Assembly (NCBI GenBank): GCA_017962145.1
Contig: JAGCVX010000005.1
Span: 186,001 to 250,000, forward strand
Source: Clostridiales bacterium
Lineage (GTDB): Bacteria > Bacillota > Clostridia > Saccharofermentanales > Saccharofermentanaceae
Reading direction: 5' to 3'
DNA: 64,000 nt
Shown here in pieces: positions 8,258-16,219 of the stretch. The position numbers and the translations under genes are program-made. Under the pieces are notes generated by a model that was not told the origin of the DNA, made no database searches, and saw only the letters and a list, made by a program, of their open reading frames with translations. Every line of letters begins with the position of its first letter. Positions within the stretch are counted from its first letter, which is position 1.

Positions 8258-9288
8258 GCCGAAACCTCGATAAATCCGTCTAAAAGCCAGTCTCCGAAGT
8301 CCAGCTCGCCATCTGTATGGCAGTCCGACGTTCTTCTTGAGAGGAATCGTTCTGCCTGGATAAAGTCTATGGCCGGATATTCCGCAAGAACCATCGCACA
8401 GTTTTTGCCGTTTCCGTCACCTTTGTTGAGCAGTGCCATCTTGATAGCGGTCTCCCCGTCAGCTGGAGATCCGTCCGGATTGAAGTTATATTCGTCCGGA
8501 AGCGCCATCAGGCGGCCTTTCATCTTTTCTCTGCTTTCGAGATCTTCCAGATAGTAGATATACGGATCGATCGCGTCTTTCTGCACCTGCTTAAGACGGA
8601 CCATGTTGTACGGAAGCGCGCTCGCGTGCTCCGCGATCGTATTTGCCATCAAAGTCAGATAATCGTCATTGACATAGTACTCGGTTGCTTTGCTGACCGA
8701 AATGCCCGCGCAGGATACCGGGATCTGGTAGTTTTCTTCCGATCCGAAATACGCAAAAGCCGTCAGCGTGCCGTCTTTCATGGCTTTATAGTAGAATCCG
8801 CTGGCATTTTTATCTTTGATCGCCAGATAGTGGGAATCCTGGGCATAGTCAGCAGGAAGAGTCAGTTTTTTGGAACCATATCCTTCCCCGACCAGATAGA
8901 CATATTTCCCAAGCGCGATGGAATCGACTCCTTCGGCAAATGCACTGTCGCCCAGTTCTTCTACGCGCACGCCCCAGATCGTATCCGGGACCTTTACGCT
9001 TCCGGACTTTTTGCTGCACGAACGGATCACGATACGGGCGTGACCGAACTCCTGTTTTGAGTACATGGTATAAGAGAAACCGTGGATCGGATCGCGCTTG
9101 ACGTTCCAGGCTTTATTCGAAAAGTCATAGCTTGCGAAGAACACAAAGAATACCGTAAGGACCACCGCAACAGCCGCTACGATAATGGCGGCGATCTTGA
9201 TCCTTTTTTCGATCATGCGGCGATAGGCCGACTTCTTCGATTTCTTCTTCCCTGTAGCGGGTCTTTCCTGATTTGTCTGATTCTCCAC
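8254..9288 (-). CDS. Membrane-anchored protein with a BspA-like repeat segment
   Basis: 344 residues. A highly basic cytoplasmic N-terminus (about 30 residues) precedes one long transmembrane helix (residues 32-52, rich in Ala/Val/Phe), leaving a large extracellular domain. Part of it, VPDTIWGVRVEELGDSAFAE then SIALGKYV, resembles the LRR_5/BspA-type repeats common on clostridial surfaces; the rest is not recognised. The last 120 residues are Asp/Glu-rich and may be a separate domain. The stop overlaps that of the convergent membrane protein gene. Role unknown. Confidence 0.6.
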   Translation of the reverse strand: MENQTNQERPATGKKKSKKSAYRRMIEKRIKIAAIIVAAVAVVLTVFFVFFASYDFSNKAWNVKRDPIHGFSYTMYSKQEFGHARIVIRSCSKKSGSVKVPDTIWGVRVEELGDSAFAEGVDSIALGKYVYLVGEGYGSKKLTLPADYAQDSHYLAIKDKNASGFYYKAMKDGTLTAFAYFGSEENYQIPVSCAGISVSKATEYYVNDDYLTLMANTIAEHASALPYNMVRLKQVQKDAIDPYIYYLEDLESREKMKGRLMALPDEYNFNPDGSPADGETAIKMALLNKGDGNGKNCAMVLAEYPAIDFIQAERFLSRRTSDCHTDGELDFGDWLLDGFIEVSA

Positions 9289-9326
9289 GTACGTTTTCCT
9301 TTTCCCTTATAAATATTCCTACATAG

Positions 9327-9806
9327 TTATACTACAACTTCGATCTTCTTTCCATCCACCGCCGCTTCGGTAAGCTGATCGTGGATGTATGTAAGCTTTA
9401 AAGAAAAGACATCCTGTCTTTCTTTCAGAAGGCGGAAAAAGATCTTGTCTCCGGGCCAAAGCGGCAGTTCTTCGATCCTCTCGGGATCGATCCACTCGAG
9501 GTCGCCTTCCTTACAGGTGATCAGGTCACCCTCAAAATCATCGCATGTATAAAGGAAAGTGCATTCATCGATGTCGTCGATCACAAAAGTGATGATCCCG
9601 CGAAGGCGAAATGACTTCATCGTAAGTCCCGTCTCCTCTTTTACTTCACGCATCACACATTCTTCAGGAGATTCGCCATGCTCGAGATGTCCGCCGACTC
9701 CGATGTACTTATCCTTATTAATATCATTCTCTTTTTTCGTCCGATGAAGCATCAAAATGCCCGAAGGCCCGTAAATATAGCACAAAGTCGTTTCATATCG
9801 ATTCAT
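9327..9806 (-). CDS. Nudix (MutT-like) hydrolase
   Basis: 159 residues with a complete Nudix box starting GGHLEHGESPEECVMRE and ending VKEETGL, with the three metal-binding glutamates. The family hydrolyses nucleoside diphosphates linked to another group; an N-terminal ETTLCYIYGPSGILMLHR and the L-E-W-I-D segment resemble 8-oxo-dGTP diphosphatase-like members, but the substrate cannot be read from sequence. GGGAGG lies six bases before the ATG. Divergent from the SDR gene; the shared spacer carries several palindromes (9819-9898). Confidence 0.85.
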   Translation of the reverse strand: MNRYETTLCYIYGPSGILMLHRTKKENDINKDKYIGVGGHLEHGESPEECVMREVKEETGLTMKSFRLRGIITFVIDDIDECTFLYTCDDFEGDLITCKEGDLEWIDPERIEELPLWPGDKIFFRLLKERQDVFSLKLTYIHDQLTEAAVDGKKIEVVV

Positions 9807-9818
9807 TTCACGCCTCCC

Positions 9819-9898
9819 AAATGAAAATCATTTTGTCGCTTCTCATCGATGATTCTTTCATATGAAAATCATATAGACAAAACACTTGTCGTTTTGTC
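9819..9898. promoter_or_regulatory. Cluster of palindromes in a divergent promoter region
   Basis: Two similar palindromes, AAATGAAAATCATTT (9819-9833) and ATATGAAAATCATAT (9860-9874), share the core ATGA-AAA-TCAT with centres 41 bases apart. Between them lies a perfect TCATCGATGA (9843-9852), and beyond them GACAAAAC and GTTTTGTC arms form an inverted repeat (9876-9898). On the minus strand CTGACA and TATATG elements would flank the last repeat. This looks like an operator region; the regulator is unknown. Confidence 0.45.
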
Positions 9899-10019
9899 AG
9901 CGTTTATAGGATAACACAATTTTTTCTTGTTTAAATAACGAAGGAAATCATCCGGCGTTTTTTCCTTGACAAATGGTATACTTCTTACCGAAATAAACAC
10001 AAACACAGGAGACACACGT

Positions 10020-10793
10020 ATGAAGAATTATTTTGATCTTAAGGGACAAGTTGCTATTGTAACCGGCTGCTCCACCGGCTTAGGTGTGCAGATGGCCAAG
10101 GCACTGGCAAATCAGGGAGCTACCATCGTCGCTGTAGCACGTCGTCAGGACATGATCGATGCTGTTGCAGAGGAAATCGCAAAGGAATATGGTGTTAAGA
10201 CTATGGCGATCCGCTGCGATATCACAGATACTGACGCAGTAAACGAGATGGTTGACAAAGTAATCGAAAAATTCGGACGTGTAGACATCCTTATCAATAA
10301 CGCAGGTACAGGTGCGGTTGCTCCGGCTGAAGACATCACAGATGAGCAGTTCGAGAACGAGATGAACATCGACCTCTTCGGTTCCTTCCGCGTAGCAAGA
10401 ACCGTTGCCAAGAAGCACATGATCGACGCCAAGTACGGCCGTATCATCAACATCGCTTCCATGTACGGTCTTGTCGGTAACAAGATCTGCGGTTCTGCAC
10501 CGTATCACGCTGCAAAGGGCGGCGTTGTCAACATGACACGTGCACTGGCTGCTGAGTGGGGCAAGTACAACATCACTGTTAACTCCATCTGCCCGGGTTA
10601 CTTCTACACAGACCTGACCCGCGATACTCTCAACAGCGATTTCTTCCAGCAGAATGCAAAGACCATGATCCCGGAAGAGCGCTACGGTGAAGAAGGCGAG
10701 CTCGATACAGCTACACTGTTCCTGGCTTCCCCGAAGTCCTCTTACGTTACAGGCGTAAACCTTGCCGTTGACGGTGGTTATACCGCTATGTAA
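10020..10793 (+). CDS. SDR-family oxidoreductase (gluconate 5-dehydrogenase-like)
   Basis: Classical short-chain dehydrogenase of 257 residues: the cofactor loop TGCSTGLG near the N-terminus, INNAG at about residue 90, the catalytic Ser in INIASMYG, and Tyr-x3-Lys in PYHAAKGG. The overall pattern, with PGYFYTDLT after the active site and SSYVTGVNLAVDGGYTAM at the end, is that of gluconate 5-dehydrogenase/3-oxoacyl reductase-like sugar-acid enzymes. The substrate is not certain. An alternative start at 9966 adds 18 unlikely residues; CAGGAG is eight bases before the chosen ATG. A terminator follows, so it stands alone. Confidence 0.88.
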   Translation: MKNYFDLKGQVAIVTGCSTGLGVQMAKALANQGATIVAVARRQDMIDAVAEEIAKEYGVKTMAIRCDITDTDAVNEMVDKVIEKFGRVDILINNAGTGAVAPAEDITDEQFENEMNIDLFGSFRVARTVAKKHMIDAKYGRIINIASMYGLVGNKICGSAPYHAAKGGVVNMTRALAAEWGKYNITVNSICPGYFYTDLTRDTLNSDFFQQNAKTMIPEERYGEEGELDTATLFLASPKSSYVTGVNLAVDGGYTAM

Positions 10794-10831
10794 TCCCCAA
10801 TTTACAGACCGATCCTCTGATATACTCTGAT

Positions 10832-10865
10832 AAGACTGTCCTTGACCATCAAGGGCAGTCTTTTC
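10832..10865 (+). terminator. Rho-independent terminator after the SDR gene
   Basis: AAGACTG-T-CCTTGA and TCAAGG-G-CAGTCTT pair around a CCA loop and run into TTTT. Confidence 0.85.
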
Positions 10866-10890
10866 GCATGTGGCGGTTTCCGGATGCATC

Positions 10891-10899
10891 TGTTATAAT
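10891..10899 (+). promoter_or_regulatory. Extended -10 promoter of the glycosyltransferase gene
   Basis: TGTTATAAT, a TG-extended perfect -10, 30 bases before the ATG. No good -35 is visible, as is usual for extended -10 promoters. Confidence 0.4.
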
Positions 10900-10928
10900 T
10901 CTTTTTTAGGATAGGAAAGGGGTAGTGT

Positions 10929-12470
10929 ATGGGAAAAACAAGTCTGGAGAAAAAGAAGGATATTCTGTTTCCGTCTATTCTCTGCTTTTGTGTATGTGCA
11001 CTGATTTTTTCCGTCTGCCCGTTCTCCCCGTTTTACAGATACTGCTTCGAACCGGACGAGATCTGCTATATGGTCATGTCCCGTGGATTCCTTGCCGGAA
11101 AGATTCCTTATCGGGATCTTTTCGATCATAAAGGCCCTCTCACTTACTTTATCTATGGGCTTGGTCTTCTTATATCCGGCAAAAGCACCTGGGGCATCTG
11201 GGTGATCTTCACACTGGTCGACGTATCCGCATTCTTCATACTTTATAAGACCATCCGCTTTTTCTACGATCCGGACCGTTCTTTCATCAGTCTTCAGATC
11301 ATGCTCTGCATCCTGTTTGCGCATAAAGAATCCGTCTTTTCCTCCGGCACCAAACCAGAACACGTGATCTTCCTTCTGCTGGTCATTTCCGAGTATCTTT
11401 TCGTAAAGCGTCTTAAAGAGAAAAAGGATCCGGAAAAACTTTTTTCCTGCACGGATCTCCTGATCCAGGGACTCCTATGCGGCGCGGTCTTTACACTGAA
11501 ACTGAATTTCTGCATTTTCTATCTTTGCTTCGTCGGCATGTTTTTCATCTACCAGCTTTATAAGAAACGATTTTTACTCTTCCTGAAAAGCGCCGGTGCA
11601 TTTCTCACAGGAATTTTTTTGGTCGTACTGCCCCTTTTCGGCTTCTACTATGCCAAAGGCGCTCTCGACGATCTCATCGATGTTTATTTTCGTTTCAATT
11701 CTCGCTACGCCAAAGCCGGCGGATACAATCTTCTTTATTTCCGCCGCTGGATCTCCTTTGAAGTAAAGATCGCATTTACGATCATGTGTTTATTTGCCGT
11801 ATTTGCATTTGTCATGAAACTTCAAAAGACAAAAAAGGGAGATGCCTCCCGAAAGCAGCTTTGGATCTACTTCGCACTTAGCATCGCGATCTATGCGTTC
11901 ATGACCCTTCCCCTTTTCTACGCATATGCATTGACAGCATTCATTCCGATTTGTATCTGGGGAACCTGCCTGATCGCAGACTTTTTGATCGAACGGGCTT
12001 CCGTGAAAAAAGTCCATGTGATCGTTTCTGTCGTATTTATTTTCATCATCGGCAATTTCCTTTTGCAGCAGCTGGTCTTTACTCCGCCTGTTCCAAAAGA
12101 AAAGACGAATATGGAAACCAAGATCGAAGCATATATGAAAATCCGCCCGGATGCCACATATATGTACTTTGCGGATCCTTGCGGATTATTCTTCTATGAT
12201 ATGTCTTCCGGTATTCCCGACTTCAAGTATTTCTATGCTCCGAACGGCGACAAGCAGTTCGTCATTCAGGAGCAGGCGAAGAGCATTCAGGACGGTGTGC
12301 CGGATTCCATCGCTTTCTTTAGAATCGACAGTATGGATGACGAATACATGGATTCTCTTAACAGCTCATTTAGCAAATATGGATATACTTTATACGTTGC
12401 AGATACTTCCGGTTACGGTTTTCATGTTTACATCCGCACGGAAGATTATCAGAAACTGACTGAGTCTTAA
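10929..12470 (+). CDS. GT-C-type membrane glycosyltransferase (family 39 / ArnT-like)
   Basis: 513-residue polytopic membrane protein with about ten to twelve helices. The first extracytoplasmic loop contains FEPDEICYMVMSRG followed by GKIPYRDLFDHKGP, the acidic motif and Y-x-D-x-F-D-x-K-G-P signature of PMT/ArnT-like enzymes that transfer sugars from polyprenyl-phosphate donors outside the membrane. The acceptor cannot be predicted. The C-terminal 100 residues form a soluble domain. AAAGGGG lies six bases before the ATG, and an extended -10 (TGTTATAAT, 10891-10899) precedes it. No linked glycan genes are adjacent. Confidence 0.75.
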   Translation: MGKTSLEKKKDILFPSILCFCVCALIFSVCPFSPFYRYCFEPDEICYMVMSRGFLAGKIPYRDLFDHKGPLTYFIYGLGLLISGKSTWGIWVIFTLVDVSAFFILYKTIRFFYDPDRSFISLQIMLCILFAHKESVFSSGTKPEHVIFLLLVISEYLFVKRLKEKKDPEKLFSCTDLLIQGLLCGAVFTLKLNFCIFYLCFVGMFFIYQLYKKRFLLFLKSAGAFLTGIFLVVLPLFGFYYAKGALDDLIDVYFRFNSRYAKAGGYNLLYFRRWISFEVKIAFTIMCLFAVFAFVMKLQKTKKGDASRKQLWIYFALSIAIYAFMTLPLFYAYALTAFIPICIWGTCLIADFLIERASVKKVHVIVSVVFIFIIGNFLLQQLVFTPPVPKEKTNMETKIEAYMKIRPDATYMYFADPCGLFFYDMSSGIPDFKYFYAPNGDKQFVIQEQAKSIQDGVPDSIAFFRIDSMDDEYMDSLNSSFSKYGYTLYVADTSGYGFHVYIRTEDYQKLTES

Positions 12471-12534
12471 GAAGCAGATACTGCATTCTTTCTTTTTTCC
12501 CAGAGATATTTACATGCAAAGATAACGAACAATG

Positions 12535-12735
12535 TCATTTTGTTTCCTGCTTTCTTGTGATACGGAAGATATTGAAGACCATGGAGAAAAGGAAGATCAG
12601 TGCCATACCGATGTAAAGCACACAGAGCATCGCTTTTTCTTCGATGAAACAGAACACACCGGCCAGGGATGCGACGATGGTCATGATCACTCTTACTGCG
12701 TAACTGGTTGTCTCTCTTCTCTGCATATCATTCAT
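12535..12735 (-). CDS. Small two-helix membrane protein
   Basis: 66 residues with two hydrophobic segments (about 14-31 and 36-57) joined by a short EEKA turn, and a basic C-terminus RITRKQETK. AGGA lies seven bases before the ATG, which supports translation. An opposite open frame over the same bases is Asp/His-rich and lacks a ribosome site, so I take this strand as the coding one. No family recognised; no partner adjacent. Confidence 0.6.
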   Translation of the reverse strand: MNDMQRRETTSYAVRVIMTIVASLAGVFCFIEEKAMLCVLYIGMALIFLFSMVFNIFRITRKQETK

Positions 12736-12918
12736 TTTTCTGTCCTGCCTTTGCTTTACTTGATGATTCCATGATATTTCTTTATGTCAAAGTTAACGCT
12801 AAGCAAGGTTAAACGAAGAATAAATAAATGTAAAGAAATCATTAAGAATCGTGAAAACGCCTAAATTCAGGATTGTTTGGGTGTATTATAAAAGCAGGAA
12901 GTATCGGAGGAGTAACGT

Positions 12919-14550
12919 ATGGATTTTCTTTTGATCGCTATCAATGCAAAATACATCCACTCCAATCCTGCCGTTTATTCACTGCAGGCTTTTGCCGACC
13001 GCGTCCATCCGGGTGTTGTTTCCGTGATGGAAAGCACGATCAACCAGCCTGTTGATGATATCTTATGCGAGATCTACGACCACCATCCGGATGCCGTCGG
13101 TTTTTCTACCTACATCTGGAATATCGAGATCATCCGCAAGCTTCTTACCGAGATTCCGAAGATCCTTCCGGATACCGATATCTGGCTGGGCGGACCGGAA
13201 GTCTCGTATGACTGCGAAGCGCTTCTTTCAGAATTTCCCGCTTTGACCGGCATCATCATCGGTGAAGGAGAAACTACCTTTACGCGCATCATCAACCGCT
13301 ATGTCGAGTGGGCAGAATTCCGAAATAACGAAGACGATCCGGCATATAAAGCAGCACGTCCGGATTTCTCCGGGATCCCGAATATCGCGCTTTCCGGAAC
13401 TGAACCCGTCCGCGTTGACGCACAGGTCGATATGGATTCCCTTGCATTTATCTACGAAAACGGGATGGATGATTTTGAAAACAAGATCGTCTATTATGAA
13501 TCTTCCCGAGGCTGCCCGTTCCAGTGCAGTTACTGCCTGTCTTCCATAGATAAAAAACCGCGTTTCCGAAGCCTGCCTTTCGTCTTCCGGGAGATCCAGT
13601 ATTTCCTCGATCAGAAAGTGAAACAGGTCAAGTTTATCGACCGTACATTTAACTGTCTTCCGGATCGTACGATGGCCATCTGGGAATATATCTTAGAACA
13701 CGATAACGGCGTCACGAATTTCCATTTCGAGATCGCCGCGGATCTGATGACCGTAGAAGAGATCGAACTTCTTTCAAAGATGCGTCCTGGTCTGATCCAG
13801 CTTGAGATCGGAGTGCAGACGACCAACCAGGATACGCTTTTGGCGATCAACCGTCCGTCTTCGATCACAAAGATCGCACGAGTCGTCAAGCAGCTCAACG
13901 AGAACCACAATATCATCATCCACCTCGACCTCATCGCCGGTCTTCCCTACGAAGGCTACAGAAGTTTCCGTACTTCATTTAACGAAGTCTATGCGATGGC
14001 GCCTACGATGCTGCAGCTTGGTTTTCTGAAAGTATTAAAGGGCTCACCGATTTCAAAAGAAGTCGAAAAATATCACATCCTTTACGCAGATCACGCACCT
14101 TATGAAGTGCTTTCGACAAGGTGGCTGGATTTCGATGAGATCCAAAGACTCAAGCGCATCGAAAACATGGTGGAACTGTACTATAACAGCAGCCAGTTTA
14201 CAAAGGCTCTGCCGCTTCTTCTGACTGCTTTTGAATCACCTTTTGACATGTTTGAAGCACTGGCCGATTACTACAAAGAAAAAGGCTATTTCATCCAGAC
14301 TCCGGCCCGCTCGAAGAAATATGAGATCCTGATCGCATTTGCCAACGAGAAAACATCCGTCGACTGCGAAGAGATCCTCGAAGCGCTCACGATGGACTAC
14401 TATCTGCGCGAGAATCCGAAGAGCAAGCCGGACTTTGTAAAAAATGTACCTGCCAGAGAATTGTTCAACATTACGTATCGCGATCCGCTGACAGGCAATT
14501 TTACTTTAAATGAAACTGTTGATGAAGAGGAATCCTCCTCAGGTCTTTGA
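12919..14550 (+). CDS. B12-binding-domain radical SAM protein with DUF4080 C-terminus
   Basis: 543 residues. The N-terminal 150 residues form a cobalamin-binding-like Rossmann domain (NAKYIHSNPAVYSL, DAVGFSTYIWN, WLGGPEVSYD, GEGETTF). The radical SAM core starts at about residue 190 with CPFQCSYC (Cys199, 203, 206), which binds the 4Fe-4S cluster. The last 130 residues resemble DUF4080, which often follows this architecture in Firmicutes. The family includes methyltransferases and thiol-ether formers, but members with DUF4080 have no assigned reaction. The canonical D-x-H-x-x-G cobalamin motif is not evident, so B12 may not be bound. GGAGG lies eight bases before the ATG. Its 3' end overlaps the putP gene by 12 bases. 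Confidence 0.88.
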   Translation: MDFLLIAINAKYIHSNPAVYSLQAFADRVHPGVVSVMESTINQPVDDILCEIYDHHPDAVGFSTYIWNIEIIRKLLTEIPKILPDTDIWLGGPEVSYDCEALLSEFPALTGIIIGEGETTFTRIINRYVEWAEFRNNEDDPAYKAARPDFSGIPNIALSGTEPVRVDAQVDMDSLAFIYENGMDDFENKIVYYESSRGCPFQCSYCLSSIDKKPRFRSLPFVFREIQYFLDQKVKQVKFIDRTFNCLPDRTMAIWEYILEHDNGVTNFHFEIAADLMTVEEIELLSKMRPGLIQLEIGVQTTNQDTLLAINRPSSITKIARVVKQLNENHNIIIHLDLIAGLPYEGYRSFRTSFNEVYAMAPTMLQLGFLKVLKGSPISKEVEKYHILYADHAPYEVLSTRWLDFDEIQRLKRIENMVELYYNSSQFTKALPLLLTAFESPFDMFEALADYYKEKGYFIQTPARSKKYEILIAFANEKTSVDCEEILEALTMDYYLRENPKSKPDFVKNVPARELFNITYRDPLTGNFTLNETVDEEESSSGL

Positions 14551-16086
14551 TTCTTTTCTTACTTCCTCATAGATCTTCACGATCTTCTCATCCGGCGCCT
14601 TAGTAACAAGACTTACTACGACGATCATTACGCTTGCGATGATGAATGCCGGCAGAAGTTCATAGATATTCAGGATCGTATCGGCAAATACTTCACGGAT
14701 GACAAACTTCCATACAAAGATCGTCGCACCACCGGAGATCATGCCTGCGATCGCACCCCACTTGTTCGTTCTCTTCCAGAACAGTCCGAAAAGAACCAGA
14801 GGTCCGAATACGGCACCGAATCCTGCCCATGCAAATGAAACGATACGGAATACGGAGCTGCTCGGATCGAGCGCAAGGAATACAGCGATCACGGAGATCA
14901 CGATAACGCATACACGCGCCAGCCACATGCCCTTCTTTTCAGTAAGCTTTTTACCGAATGTTTCCTGCACCAGATTCTGGGAGATGGAAGATGCAGCTGC
15001 AAGAAGCTGCGAGTCCGCAGTCGACATCGTAGATGCCAGGACTCCTGCTAAGATCACGCCGCCGACAAATGCCGGGATATATCCATGCGATGCGATCCAT
15101 TTCGCAACATCAACGATGATCGTTTCGGCAGCAGAAGCATTTTCATAGGCAGGAGTGATACCTGCTTTCATAAGGGAGTATCCGACAATACCGATCAGAA
15201 CGGCGATACCCATCGAGATGACGACCCATACAGAAGCAACACGGCGGGAGATCTTCAGTTTATGACGATCCTCGATTGCCATAAAGCGAAGAAGGATATG
15301 CGGCATACCAAAGTAGCCAAGGCCCCATGCCAGTGTAGATGCAACCGGCAGTGCGCCATAGCTTCCCACCGAACCTTTAGCGACATCGAATCCACGGAAG
15401 ACATCGAGGTAGCCATCCAGACTTTGAACATTGTTAAACACGTTATCGAAGCCGTTTGTGACCGCCTCACCTACACCGAGTACGACCAGCAATGCCACAG
15501 TCATGATGATGGACTGGATAAAGTCGGTAGTCGATGCTGCGAGGAATCCGCCGAGTGTGCAGTAGATAACGATAACGATCGCACTTACGACCATCGCGGT
15601 AACATAGGAGATGCCGAACAAGGAAGCAAAGAGCTTACCGCATGCAGCAAATCCGGAAGCAGTATACGGAATAAAGAATACGACGATAAAGAGCGCCGCG
15701 ATCAAAGTGATGATGTGCTTGTCATCACCAAAACGTTTGGAGAAAAAGTCAGGAAGCGTAACCGCTTCTACTTTACTGGTATAAACACGAAGACGTTTTG
15801 CTACAAAAAGCCAGTTCAGATACGTGCCGACTGCAAGTCCCAGAGCCGTCCAGAACGCTTCCGGAACACCTGTCATAAGAGCAACAGCAGGAAGACCCAT
15901 CAGAAGCCAGGAACTCATATCCGAAGCTTCCGCACTCATCGCCGTAACGATCGGTCCCAGTTTACGTCCGCCAAGATAGAAATCATCTGTGTTCTTGTTT
16001 TTCTTACTGAAAACCGCACCGATGACAACCAGCATAATCAAGTACACTACGATGGCGATCATAATCACAATACTTGTCGTTGTCAT
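14539..16086 (-). CDS. putP: Sodium/proline symporter (SSS family)
   Basis: 515 residues with the 13-helix LeuT-like layout of the sodium:solute symporter family. PutP-like signatures include DDFYLGGRKLGPIVTAMSAE followed by SDMSSWLLMGLPA, the sodium-binding TM2 region, and STADSQLLAAASS near helix 8. It most likely imports L-proline with sodium. The start has AGGGGG six bases upstream. Probably monocistronic; an inverted repeat (16105-16139) overlaps its promoter region. Its last 12 bases overlap the end of the convergent radical SAM gene, with no space for a dedicated terminator. Confidence 0.93.
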   Translation of the reverse strand: MTTTSIVIMIAIVVYLIMLVVIGAVFSKKNKNTDDFYLGGRKLGPIVTAMSAEASDMSSWLLMGLPAVALMTGVPEAFWTALGLAVGTYLNWLFVAKRLRVYTSKVEAVTLPDFFSKRFGDDKHIITLIAALFIVVFFIPYTASGFAACGKLFASLFGISYVTAMVVSAIVIVIYCTLGGFLAASTTDFIQSIIMTVALLVVLGVGEAVTNGFDNVFNNVQSLDGYLDVFRGFDVAKGSVGSYGALPVASTLAWGLGYFGMPHILLRFMAIEDRHKLKISRRVASVWVVISMGIAVLIGIVGYSLMKAGITPAYENASAAETIIVDVAKWIASHGYIPAFVGGVILAGVLASTMSTADSQLLAAASSISQNLVQETFGKKLTEKKGMWLARVCVIVISVIAVFLALDPSSSVFRIVSFAWAGFGAVFGPLVLFGLFWKRTNKWGAIAGMISGGATIFVWKFVIREVFADTILNIYELLPAFIIASVMIVVVSLVTKAPDEKIVKIYEEVRKESKT

Positions 16087-16104
16087 ACATACCCCCTAAT
16101 ACAT

Positions 16105-16139
16105 GTGCGACCGAAAAGTATAATCGATATTGGTCACAC
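16105..16139. promoter_or_regulatory. Inverted repeat in the putP promoter region
   Basis: GTGCGACC (16105-16112) and GGTCACAC (16132-16139) form an eight-base inverted repeat with one mismatch and a 19-base AT-rich centre. On the minus strand the centre contains TATACT, a plausible -10 for putP. It could be an operator. Confidence 0.35.
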
Positions 16140-16219
16140 GAATTTATCATAGACCACTTTCTCCACAACAATTTTATAGTAACAAACTATGATTCAGATT
16201 TCTATAAAGCGGAAAAGAA

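Noticed and set aside
9966..9982. TTGACA followed closely by TATACT before the SDR gene as a promoter
   Set aside because: The two hexamers are only five bases apart, so they cannot act together as -35 and -10; no partner with normal spacing was convincing.
10893..11363. Minus-strand open frame overlapping the start of the membrane glycosyltransferase
   Set aside because: Opposite a good gene with ribosome site and promoter; its product is very charged and without motifs.
12532..12774. Plus-strand frame over the small two-helix membrane protein
   Set aside because: Asp/His-rich translation and no ribosome site, while the minus frame has AGGA and two clean hydrophobic segments.
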